From Clostridia bacterium (GTDB taxonomy: Bacteria; Bacillota; Clostridia; Christensenellales; Aristaeellaceae), in contig JAFWZN010000107.1 in assembly GCA_017522345.1 (NCBI GenBank), positions 1-37,140 of the forward strand: a stretch of 37,140 nucleotides of DNA, read 5' to 3'. How positions within the stretch are numbered: the stretch's first letter is position 1; every line of letters starts with the position of its first letter. The notes beneath the pieces were generated by a model, which was not told the DNA's origin, did not search any database, and saw nothing but the letters and a program-made list of their open reading frames with translations. Positions 17,049-24,121 of the stretch are shown one piece after another. Position numbers and translations under genes: made by a program.

Positions 17049-17771
17049 CTAACTGTTCTCCACCTGAATCAGCCGATAAAAAATCGTGCCTGCGTCTTTC
17101 GAGAAGGTGAGGGAAAGCGAATAAGGGTGGCCTTTTACGTCGGCCTTTACGGTTGAGACGCTGCCGCCGTAAGAATTTCCGTTTGTGAGGTCGGAAATTT
17201 CCGAAAAGCCGTTCAAACGCGCGTATTCCCTTAAAAGAGCATATGAATCGATGCCGGTAACGCTTAAAAACCCCTCGGCGTCGTATTTTTTTGTGTTTTC
17301 CCAGCGCTGGATGGCTTTTTGTGCGTTTATGACGGAGATGCTTAAGATTTTATCGGTTTCGGGGTCGGTTACAATGCGGACGCTGCCGTCTTTTGCATGC
17401 AGCTCCGTTTCCAGAAACGCAAAATGAACCGATACGGATTTATGGGTCAGGGTAAAGCTTCTCTCCCGGATTTCGCCCGCGCCGGGATCGGGGAAAAGAA
17501 CGCATGCACCTTCGGGAAGATCTGCGACCGTGTTCCATTCGGTTTCGTGCGTCTTCCGATAGTCCATGGACATGTTTTCGTAATTCGTCAGCGCACGTAT
17601 TTTATCCTCCAATGTGCCGATGTAGGAAAATTCCGCCTCCGGGCAGAAAACCACATATACGGGGTCGGTTTCGATGCGTCGGTCGGAAACATAGGCAATC
17701 AGATCGGGAAGAAACAGTCCGCCTGCAAGCAGGCAAGCGATAAGCGCATACGATAAAAGCTTTTTAATCAT
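17049..17771 (-). CDS. Membrane-anchored protein of unknown function
   Basis: A 240-residue protein with an N-terminal hydrophobic segment (residues 4-26) that is either an uncleaved anchor or a signal peptide, and an extracytoplasmic remainder with alternating strands. I do not recognise the family. The ATG at 17771 overlaps the end of the histidine kinase gene by 8 bases and has AGGAGG upstream, so the two are translated from one transcript. Such a tight link suggests a partner of the kinase, for example in sensing, but this is inference. Confidence 0.65.
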   Translation of the reverse strand: MIKKLLSYALIACLLAGGLFLPDLIAYVSDRRIETDPVYVVFCPEAEFSYIGTLEDKIRALTNYENMSMDYRKTHETEWNTVADLPEGACVLFPDPGAGEIRERSFTLTHKSVSVHFAFLETELHAKDGSVRIVTDPETDKILSISVINAQKAIQRWENTKKYDAEGFLSVTGIDSYALLREYARLNGFSEISDLTNGNSYGGSVSTVKADVKGHPYSLSLTFSKDAGTIFYRLIQVENS

Positions 17772-19050
17772 TTTGCGCCTCCTTTAAGGGTATTGAAATG
17801 CGCGTGCCTCTGCCCTTTTCGCTTTCGTAGAAAAGGCGCGTATCGTGCAGGCGCGCAATTCTCGCCGCCAGCGAAAGTCCGAGCCCTGCGCCGCCGTGCG
17901 CGCGCGAACGGGCCTTGTCCGCGCGGTAGAATGGCTCCTCCGCATGCAGAAGCGTCTCTTCGTCCATACCGCAGCCGTCGTCCGTGACGGACAGGAGCAC
18001 GCGTCCGTTTTCCCGCGCGGCGGAAAGGGAAATGTTTTTCGCCCCGGCGTTGATGGCGTTGTCAACTAAATTGCTTAAAAGCGTTTCCAAAAGCATGCCG
18101 TCGGCAAAAACGATCGCATCCGTTTCTTCTATTATAATGTCGGTTTTTGCGGAAAACAAGTTTTTGGTGTTTTCCATGATTCTGTGCAAGGCGCATGGCG
18201 AAAGATTTGCCTTTTCACCCTCGGACAGATAAATCCACTCCATCATGCGTTTTGAAAGCCGATCGAGACGCTGCGCCTGATGATAGACGGTTTCAAGGGA
18301 CAGAAATTTTTCTTCCTCACTCTTTTTCCCAAGCAGCATGAGATCCGTTTCGCCCATGATGGCCTGAATGGGCGTTTTCATTTCGTGGGTTAAGTCGCCG
18401 ATGAGTTCCTCGCGCCGAAGAATTTCATCTTCCACTTTATCTGCCATGATGTTGAAAGCGTTTGAAAGCGTCTCGATTTCGTCGTTTGTACGGATGTCCG
18501 ATCTTACCGCGCGGTTTCCCTCCGAATGCGCCTTGGCGGTTTGGGTCAGCTTCTCAATGGGCTTTGAAATCGACCGCCCTGAAAAAACCATGATGATCGC
18601 TGTCAGGGGAAGAAAAATAAGGTATGCGGCCTTGTAAATTTTTGTAAGCATGTCGCGCATGGCATATAGATCGGAAAGCGGGTTTTGAACGGAAAGCCGG
18701 TAGCGTTTGTTTCCAAGGCATAAATCGGTTTCCGCGGTCATGATACCGTTTGAAACGAAGGAAACGGCGCTTTCCGCTCTTTCCGCTTCCTCCATTTTCG
18801 CGCTTAAATCATACTGCCGCGCGATTTCGTTCAGCTTATCGATATCTGCGTCCGCGCCCTTTAGAACATACGCCGCGTATGCGCTCTGAACGCCCTTGCA
18901 GCAGGCCGAGAGCGTGTCGAATGTATGCGCATGCTGCGCCATGTAGCTGCGCTTAAACGAAATGGAGATAAGCGCCGTCGCAAACACCGCCGTCAGGCAT
19001 GCAAACACAATAACGGTGCGTTTTAAAAGTTTATGTTTGATCTTTTTCAT
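17764..19050 (-). CDS. Sensor histidine kinase
   Basis: A 428-residue membrane kinase. It has a helix at about 11-31, a short extracytoplasmic loop, a second helix at about 139-157, a HAMP linker at about 158-210, a HisKA domain with the phospho-accepting His222 in THEMKTP, and an ATPase domain with N box NLVDNAINAG, G1 DDGCGMD and G2 GGAGLGLS. The start is the ATG at 19050, which overlaps the response-regulator stop as ATGA; the frame stays open upstream only inside that gene. It phosphorylates the regulator encoded just before it. The signal is unknown; the roughly 108-residue outer loop and the downstream exported proteins are candidates for sensing it. Confidence 0.93.
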   Translation of the reverse strand: MKKIKHKLLKRTVIVFACLTAVFATALISISFKRSYMAQHAHTFDTLSACCKGVQSAYAAYVLKGADADIDKLNEIARQYDLSAKMEEAERAESAVSFVSNGIMTAETDLCLGNKRYRLSVQNPLSDLYAMRDMLTKIYKAAYLIFLPLTAIIMVFSGRSISKPIEKLTQTAKAHSEGNRAVRSDIRTNDEIETLSNAFNIMADKVEDEILRREELIGDLTHEMKTPIQAIMGETDLMLLGKKSEEEKFLSLETVYHQAQRLDRLSKRMMEWIYLSEGEKANLSPCALHRIMENTKNLFSAKTDIIIEETDAIVFADGMLLETLLSNLVDNAINAGAKNISLSAARENGRVLLSVTDDGCGMDEETLLHAEEPFYRADKARSRAHGGAGLGLSLAARIARLHDTRLFYESEKGRGTRISIPLKEAQND

Positions 19051-19700
19051 GCATTCAACCTGTAACCGATGCGATTTACGGTCACAAGCGTTCCCTCCCA
19101 GGATAGTTTTTTTCTTAAGCGCATGACGTGCAAGTCGACCGTTCTCGAGTCGAGCGTATATTCGCCCTGCCACACGCGCTCGTAGATGGTCTCTCTGAAA
19201 AGCGCCGCGCCTGCGTTTTTCATAAAGAATACGCAAAGGTCGAATTCCTTTGCCGTAAGCGGAATCTCGCGCCCGTCCTTTACGCACGTGCGTTTATCAA
19301 GGTTCACCGTCACGCCTGCCTTTGTGAATTCGGTTTTTCCCTTTTGATAGCGCCTCAGAACAACTTCCACGCGCGTAAGAAGCTCGGTCAGATCAAACGG
19401 CTTTACAAGGTAATCGTCCGCGCCGAGCTTTAACCCCTTCACTCTGTCGCTCACCTGCGCCTTCGCCGTTATGAAGATGACGGGAATCTCCTTAGGCCGT
19501 ATGTACTCCATGATTTCAAATCCGTCCGCGCCCGGAAGCATTACATCAAGCAGAATAAGATCGTATTTATTCTCGTCAATTTCGTCGCAGGCGGCAAGGC
19601 CGTCAAATGCCTGCCCGCAGGCGTATCCTTCCGATTCAAGTCCCGCGCGGATGAAATTCGAAATGGCTTTTTCGTCCTCAACAATCAATATTTTCATCAT
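19047..19700 (-). CDS. OmpR/PhoB-family response regulator
   Basis: A 217-residue DNA-binding regulator. The receiver domain has the acidic pocket VEDE, the phosphorylation site Asp52 in LLDVMLPG, Thr78 and Lys100 (VKPFD). The C-terminal winged helix ends with RTVDLHVMRLRKKL and VNRIGYRLNA. It is the first gene of a four-gene minus-strand operon with its kinase and two exported proteins. The ATG at 19700 has GGGGAGG ten bases upstream; a second ATG follows at once. The target genes are not known, and autoregulation is likely but unproven. Confidence 0.94.
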   Translation of the reverse strand: MMKILIVEDEKAISNFIRAGLESEGYACGQAFDGLAACDEIDENKYDLILLDVMLPGADGFEIMEYIRPKEIPVIFITAKAQVSDRVKGLKLGADDYLVKPFDLTELLTRVEVVLRRYQKGKTEFTKAGVTVNLDKRTCVKDGREIPLTAKEFDLCVFFMKNAGAALFRETIYERVWQGEYTLDSRTVDLHVMRLRKKLSWEGTLVTVNRIGYRLNA

Positions 19701-19740
19701 GCTGCCCGCCTCCCCTTCGCATTTCTTATTTTAGACCTTC

Positions 19741-19749
19741 ATTGTATCA
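19741..19749 (-). promoter_or_regulatory. Possible extended -10 of the two-component operon
   Basis: On the minus strand TGATACAAT forms an extended -10 element about 40 bases before the response-regulator start. No good -35 is seen 17 bases upstream, so this is tentative. Confidence 0.35.
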
Positions 19750-19800
19750 CAATTGTTTCTGATTGACGAATAAATATATCCATCTTCAACACACATGCGC

Positions 19801-19829
19801 TTGACAAGATAACCCGTTCGCTGTATAAT
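19801..19829 (+). promoter_or_regulatory. Consensus sigma-A promoter of greA
   Basis: Perfect TTGACA (19801-19806) and perfect TATAAT (19824-19829) are separated by 17 bases. This gives greA a leader of about 100 bases. Confidence 0.88.
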
Positions 19830-19937
19830 GTGCCCGTCCGAAAGCGAAGGAGCATCGTAATCAAGCGGTGTTCCTTATTGTGCTTTGCGGAGATTTTTAA
19901 TAATGTGCAAAAACGCATTATAGAGAGAGGTTTCATT

Positions 19938-20426
19938 ATGACTGAAAACATCCAGGAAGGCGTCGTTCTTACTCCCGACGGAAAGAAAAAGCTTGAAGAC
20001 GAGCTGTATGATCTGAAGGTCGTTAAACGCGCCCAGGTTGTTAAGGATATTGCCGAAGCCCGCGCGCACGGCGACTTGAGCGAAAATGCCGAATATGACG
20101 AGGCGAAGAACGAGGAAGCCCGCGTTCACAGCCGCATTGCCCAGCTGGAGGAGCTGCTTGCCAACGCCATCATCGTTGACGATGCGCAGATCAACACCAC
20201 CTCCGTTTCCGTCGGAACCATCGTAAAGGTGTTCGACGAGGAATATCAGGAAGAGGACGAATATGTCATTGTCGGCTTCACCGAGGCGGATCCCGCCAAA
20301 CTCCACATCTCCGCGGAATCCCCCATCGGCGCGGCGCTCATGGGCGCGCACGTAGGCGAAACCGTTGAGGCGCAGACCCCCGGCGGCATTGTAAAGCTCA
20401 CGATCCGCGAAATCAAACGCAGATAA
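19938..20426 (+). CDS. greA: Transcription elongation factor GreA
   Basis: A 162-residue factor that enters the RNA polymerase secondary channel and stimulates cleavage of backtracked RNA. The N-terminal coiled coil carries the acidic tip in GDLSENAEYDEAK, and the C-terminal FKBP-like domain ends TIREIKRR. The length matches the family (about 158). The ATG at 19938 has GAGAGAGG upstream; the frame extends 36 codons further but only into the leader. It is followed by its own terminator and then lysS, a frequent neighbour of greA in Firmicutes. Confidence 0.96.
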   Translation: MTENIQEGVVLTPDGKKKLEDELYDLKVVKRAQVVKDIAEARAHGDLSENAEYDEAKNEEARVHSRIAQLEELLANAIIVDDAQINTTSVSVGTIVKVFDEEYQEEDEYVIVGFTEADPAKLHISAESPIGAALMGAHVGETVEAQTPGGIVKLTIREIKRR

Positions 20427-20445
20427 CAGACAGGCTTACGTATAT

Positions 20446-20475
20446 AAGGCCTGTCCTGTCGGCAGGCCTTTTTTT
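20446..20475 (+). terminator. Terminator after greA
   Basis: A GGCCTG/CAGGCC stem, extended by AA/TT, with a 9-base loop is followed by seven T. lysS begins 48 bases later, so it depends on read-through or on a promoter in this gap, where no strong one is visible. Confidence 0.88.
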
Positions 20476-20522
20476 ACTGAATATCACGCGCTGAAAAACG
20501 CGCTTTTGGGAGGAACACCACC

Positions 20523-22022
20523 ATGGCAGACAACAATCAGGTTCAGGCTCCCCTCACGCAGGAAGCGGTTTCCGAGCAGAATGAAATCCGCTTAAACAAG
20601 CTTCGCGAGCTGACCGAAGCCGGCAAGAACCCCTATGAAATCACCCGTTTCGACAGAACCCATCTGTCCGACGAAATTCTTTCTTCCTTCGAAACCCTTG
20701 AAAACGAGACCGTGACCATCGCCGGCCGCATGATGAGCCGCCGCGTTATGGGCAAGGCGTCCTTCGCTTTCCTTCAGGACAGAAATTCCGGCATCCAGAT
20801 CTATGTGCGCCGCGACGACGTAGGCGAAGAAAGCTATGCCGATTTTAAGAAGATGGACATCGGCGACATTCTGGGCGTTACCGGCGTTGTCTTTAAGACT
20901 AAGACCGGCGAAATCTCCGTGCATGCCCATAGCGTCACGCTTCTCACCAAGTCCCTCCATCCGCTGCCCGAGAAGTATCACGGCCTAACCAACACCGACA
21001 CCCGCTATCGTCAGAGATATCTCGACCTCATCGTGAACCCCGAAGTCAAGGATACGTTCATGAAGAGATCGAAGATCATCTCCACCATCAGAAAGTATCT
21101 GGATAATCAGGGCTTTATCGAGGTTGAAACCCCCATGCTCGTTTCAAATGCCGGCGGCGCGGCGGCCCGTCCCTTCGAAACCCACTTCAACGCCCTCGAT
21201 GAAGACGTGAAGCTTCGCATTTCCCTTGAATTGTACTTAAAGCGCCTGATCGTCGGCAGCATGGAAAAGGTCTATGAAATCGGCCGCGTGTTCAGAAACG
21301 AAGGCATCGACACCCGCCACAACCCGGAATTCACCCTCATGGAGCTTTATCAGGCCTATACCGATTATCACGGCATGATGGACCTGACTGAAAACCTCTA
21401 CCGCCATCTGGCGCAAGAGGTCCTCGGCACCACCACCATCACCTATAACGGGATCGAAATGGATCTGGGCAAGCCCTTTGAGCGCATCACTATGGTAGAC
21501 GCGGTCAAGAAGTACTCCGGCGTCGACTTTAACGAAATCCACACCTTAGAGGAAGCCCGCGCCATCGCCAAGGAAAAGCACGTTGAGTTCGAAGCCCGCC
21601 ACAAGAAGGGCGACATCTTAAACCTCTTCTTCGAAGAATTCGTAGAAGACCATCTCATCCAGCCCACCTTCGTCATGGATCACCCCATCGAAATCTCCCC
21701 CCTCACCAAGAAAAAGCCCACCAACCCCGACTACGTCGAGAGATTCGAGTTCTTCATGAACGGCTGGGAAATGGCCAACGCCTACTCCGAATTAAACGAC
21801 CCCATCGACCAGCGCGAACGCTTCAAGGCCCAGGAAGAACAGTTAGCCCAGGGCGACGACGAAGCCAACACCACCGACGAAGACTTCCTCTACGCCCTCG
21901 AGCTCGGTATGCCCCCGACGGGCGGCATCGGCTTTGGTATCGACAGAATGTGCATGCTCTTAACCGACTCCCAGGCGATCAGGGATGTGCTGCTGTTCCC
22001 CACCATGAAGAGCCAGAACTGA
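20523..22022 (+). CDS. lysS: Lysyl-tRNA synthetase, class II
   Basis: A 499-residue cytoplasmic enzyme that charges tRNA-Lys. It has an N-terminal OB-fold anticodon-binding domain (about 60-150) and a class II catalytic core with motif 1 near FIEVETPML, motif 2 in [17 protein letters not shown] and motif 3 in [12 protein letters not shown], ending DVLLFPTMK. The length is normal. GGGAGG lies nine bases before the ATG. Codon use shifts visibly towards CCC, ACC and AAC in the last third, as in highly expressed genes. A strong terminator follows about 120 bases after the stop. Confidence 0.97.
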   Translation: MADNNQVQAPLTQEAVSEQNEIRLNKLRELTEAGKNPYEITRFDRTHLSDEILSSFETLENETVTIAGRMMSRRVMGKASFAFLQDRNSGIQIYVRRDDVGEESYADFKKMDIGDILGVTGVVFKTKTGEISVHAHSVTLLTKSLHPLPEKYHGLTNTDTRYRQRYLDLIVNPEVKDTFMKRSKIISTIRKYLDNQGFIEVETPMLVSNAGGAAARPFETHFNALDEDVKLRISLELYLKRLIVGSMEKVYEIGRVFRNEGIDTRHNPEFTLMELYQAYTDYHGMMDLTENLYRHLAQEVLGTTTITYNGIEMDLGKPFERITMVDAVKKYSGVDFNEIHTLEEARAIAKEKHVEFEARHKKGDILNLFFEEFVEDHLIQPTFVMDHPIEISPLTKKKPTNPDYVERFEFFMNGWEMANAYSELNDPIDQRERFKAQEEQLAQGDDEANTTDEDFLYALELGMPPTGGIGFGIDRMCMLLTDSQAIRDVLLFPTMKSQN

Positions 22023-22141
22023 GGAACCGCTGGGGCGCAAGGGGTTTGGGGATTGAAAGCCTCAAAAGTGCTCCGAGTGCTCCGATAGTGCTCCACAATC
22101 ATCAATAAATAACAAGATAAACAAGTATCGCTCCAACAGAA

Positions 22142-22177
22142 AGAGGACTGATTTTTCGCAAATCAGTCCTCTTTTTT
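22142..22177 (+). terminator. Terminator of lysS
   Basis: A perfect 13-bp stem AGAGGACTGATTT/AAATCAGTCCTCT with loop TTCGC runs into six T. Its end overlaps the stop codon of the convergent WYL gene by two bases. Confidence 0.9.
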
Positions 22178-23183
22178 AGTCCTCATACCTTGCAGAGATG
22201 TCCGCAAGGGCTTTTTTCATTTTCTCTTTCACATCCTCGGGCCCGACGATCCTGACCGTCTTGCCAAGACCGAACACCCAGCCGAAGAACTGATCGCTCA
22301 CAGCGACAGGAACCGTAATCCGGAAGTGGCGGTCATCCTCTTTCATAATCAGCACGTCGCGTCCGAACCTGTCCATAACCACACCGACCATGCGATTCTG
22401 GAAAACCATCGTCATGGGCGTAGGATCATCGCTATACATGCTGAAAGTGTACTTCGTATAGGCGGACATGTCCTTCTTCTCGAATGCTTCTTTGCCTTCG
22501 CGTTCAAGAGTGACGATATCTGTCCCAAACTCATTGCCTTCCAGAATGAACGCCTCAACGTTGTCCATCTTATCCACGCGGAAGTGCTTGAAATCGCCAT
22601 CGATGTAAGCCAGAAGATAGTAGTTGTCGTCGGTGTAGATCATCGACCAGGGGCTTACTGTGTAGCGTTCGCCTTTCCTCATGTACTTTTTCTGTTTCTT
22701 CAGATCGAACGTGAAATATTGAAAGCTGATCTGAGCATTCATGGAGATGGCACGATGGATAACTTCTATGTTCCTGAAGAGGACAGAGCTGGAATTGATA
22801 CTCTTGACGCGGTTTGAAAGAACGACGTCGCGCTGCAAGTTTTGTGCTTCGTATTTGCTGCACAGAGTTTCTATCTTCTTGATCAGTTCCCGTGTTTTCG
22901 CTTCGGACAGGAACTTGGAAGACTGGATCGCGTCAATCATCATCTTCAGTTCCGAGATATGGAAGAGACGTTCTGCGACGGAATAACCACGTTCTCTGCC
23001 TTGGGGAGGCGTAACATCGAGGATCTCAGACTCTCGGAAAGCACGCATGTCATCGTAAATACTCTTGCGTTCCGCCTTCATGTCATACTTTGTCTGCAAA
23101 AGCTGCAGGATCCTGTCCATTGTGATGCTGTGTTTGTCGTCAGTCTCCCGTTCCAGGAGTTCCTTCAGTGCAAATAAACGCAT
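22176..23183 (-). CDS. WYL-domain transcriptional regulator
   Basis: A 335-residue regulator. It has an N-terminal winged helix-turn-helix of the DeoR type (about 1-75), a linker, a WYL domain at about 140-225 (visible in SPWSMIYTDDNYYLLAYIDG and FRVDKMDN), and a C-terminal extension with FGLGKTVRIVGP. WYL domains are thought to bind small ligands or nucleic acids. Many such regulators control mobile-element, DNA-repair or phage-defence genes. The ATG has GAAGGA seven bases upstream. It is separated from the small gene upstream by a 77-base gap holding three copies of AGTTGTA, a likely self-operator. No defence gene is recognised next to it. Confidence 0.88.
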   Translation of the reverse strand: MRLFALKELLERETDDKHSITMDRILQLLQTKYDMKAERKSIYDDMRAFRESEILDVTPPQGRERGYSVAERLFHISELKMMIDAIQSSKFLSEAKTRELIKKIETLCSKYEAQNLQRDVVLSNRVKSINSSSVLFRNIEVIHRAISMNAQISFQYFTFDLKKQKKYMRKGERYTVSPWSMIYTDDNYYLLAYIDGDFKHFRVDKMDNVEAFILEGNEFGTDIVTLEREGKEAFEKKDMSAYTKYTFSMYSDDPTPMTMVFQNRMVGVVMDRFGRDVLIMKEDDRHFRITVPVAVSDQFFGWVFGLGKTVRIVGPEDVKEKMKKALADISARYED

Positions 23184-23209
23184 CTTTTATCCTTCACGCT
23201 TCATCTATG

Positions 23210-23257
23210 TACAACTCCCTACAACTTTCTAGAACGCCAAGAAGAATAATTACAACT
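23210..23257 (-). promoter_or_regulatory. Candidate operator: three AGTTGTA direct repeats before the WYL gene
   Basis: On the minus strand AGTTGTA occurs at 23257-23251, 23226-23220 and 23216-23210. The copies start 31 and 10 bases apart, close to whole helical turns, so a protein could bind them on one face of the DNA. They lie between 27 and 74 bases before the WYL start codon, suggesting autoregulation. Confidence 0.45.
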
Positions 23258-23260
23258 AAA

Positions 23261-23767
23261 TTACATGTAATCACGTTTCTTGGCTTCCAATTGCTTGATT
23301 TTATCGTCGAGAACAGAAATAAAATGGGTATGATAGACATCGACAAAAGAATCGGTTTCACGCTTTTTGAGATCTTCGATACGCATTTTCAAGATTCGAA
23401 GATGATTTATGGAAGTGTTCGTTTCGGCAATGTCAGGTCGAATTACATCCCTGAAGGCAATCTTTTTGATTAGATTGGCAACGATTCGTTTTATTTCATT
23501 ATTCCCAGACGCGTATCTCTCATAAGCGCTTTCCATCATTCCTGAATCGAAGGAGATATAATATCTATGCTTCAATTCAACAAGCTTAGATACATCTCCG
23601 GTTCTGACATCATTAATAAAATCACTTCGATTGGACCAGTAAATCAAGAGATCATCACCAATAGTATGTGCACGATAATAAAGATTTTTTGCCTCTGTCT
23701 CCATAAGTTCTAATTCTTCTTTCTCAAGGAGCCTATGGAATGAAGGCTCTTCTATTTCTCCATCCAT
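23261..23767 (-). CDS. Hypothetical protein, possibly N-terminally truncated
   Basis: A 168-residue, mostly helical and highly charged protein that I do not recognise. It has no signal peptide or membrane helix, and its last 40 residues look like a coiled coil (RILKMRIEDLKKRE and DDKIKQLEAKKRDYM). The ATG at 23767 has no good ribosome binding site. The reading frame stays open for 55 more codons upstream, to a stop at 23935-23933, without any ATG, GTG or TTG, and the upstream residues (HNITIPISFDYGKIDEGLSL) look like real protein. It may be the C-terminal remnant of a longer gene. It is co-directional with the WYL regulator. Confidence 0.5.
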   Translation of the reverse strand: MDGEIEEPSFHRLLEKEELELMETEAKNLYYRAHTIGDDLLIYWSNRSDFINDVRTGDVSKLVELKHRYYISFDSGMMESAYERYASGNNEIKRIVANLIKKIAFRDVIRPDIAETNTSINHLRILKMRIEDLKKRETDSFVDVYHTHFISVLDDKIKQLEAKKRDYM

Positions 23768-23875
23768 GATCTTTTGTGCTCTTAGTGAGAGCCCTTCATC
23801 AATTTTTCCATAATCAAAGGAAATCGGTATAGTTATGTTATGGCTAATCCGGTTGATTATGATACAAGGGACGGT

Positions 23876-23912
23876 TGCACCCGGTTGAGAAAAGCGGGTG
23901 CATTTTGCACCC
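23876..23912. repeat. TGCACCC inverted and direct repeats
   Basis: GGGTGCA (23896-23902) and TGCACCC (23906-23912) form a perfect 7-bp stem with a TTT loop, and another TGCACCC lies at 23876-23882. The stretch is unusually GC-rich for the AT-rich gap around it and lacks a T-run. It may be an operator, a recombination site or an element end. The rest of 23768-24121 holds only the open frame extension and a terminator. Confidence 0.4.
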
Positions 23913-24030
23913 CTTTCTGCTCCCTCTGCATATTAATTACAATCTATTCATCCGTCGATCTTCAATTCATAAGCTGCCATTTTCGACAAAATTTCGCCAT
24001 AGATAGAACTTCACGCGCACCCTATCATTG

Positions 24031-24068
24031 TAAAGCAAAGCCTGAGAACATCATTGCTCGCAGGCTTT
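24031..24068 (-). terminator. Terminator of the MoxR-vWA operon
   Basis: On the minus strand an 8-bp stem AAAGCCTG/CAGGCTTT with a 16-base loop is followed by GCTTTAC. It lies about 55 bases after the last gene of the eight-gene operon. The T-run is short, so termination may be partial. Confidence 0.55.
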
Positions 24069-24121
24069 GTTTGCACTATATCTGGTACTATTAAATAATT
24101 GCATTCATGAGCAGCAACACT

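Noticed and set aside
22176..23183. WYL regulator as a marker of a phage-defence island
   Set aside because: No restriction, BREX, CBASS, retron or other known defence gene is recognisable nearby. The MoxR-vWA operon has its own terminator and an envelope-type composition, so a defence role is not supported by what is visible.
23840..24094. An 84-codon plus-strand frame in the gap after the MoxR operon
   Set aside because: It has no ribosome binding site, runs through a terminator hairpin and repeat, and its product is Cys/His-rich without any recognisable pattern.
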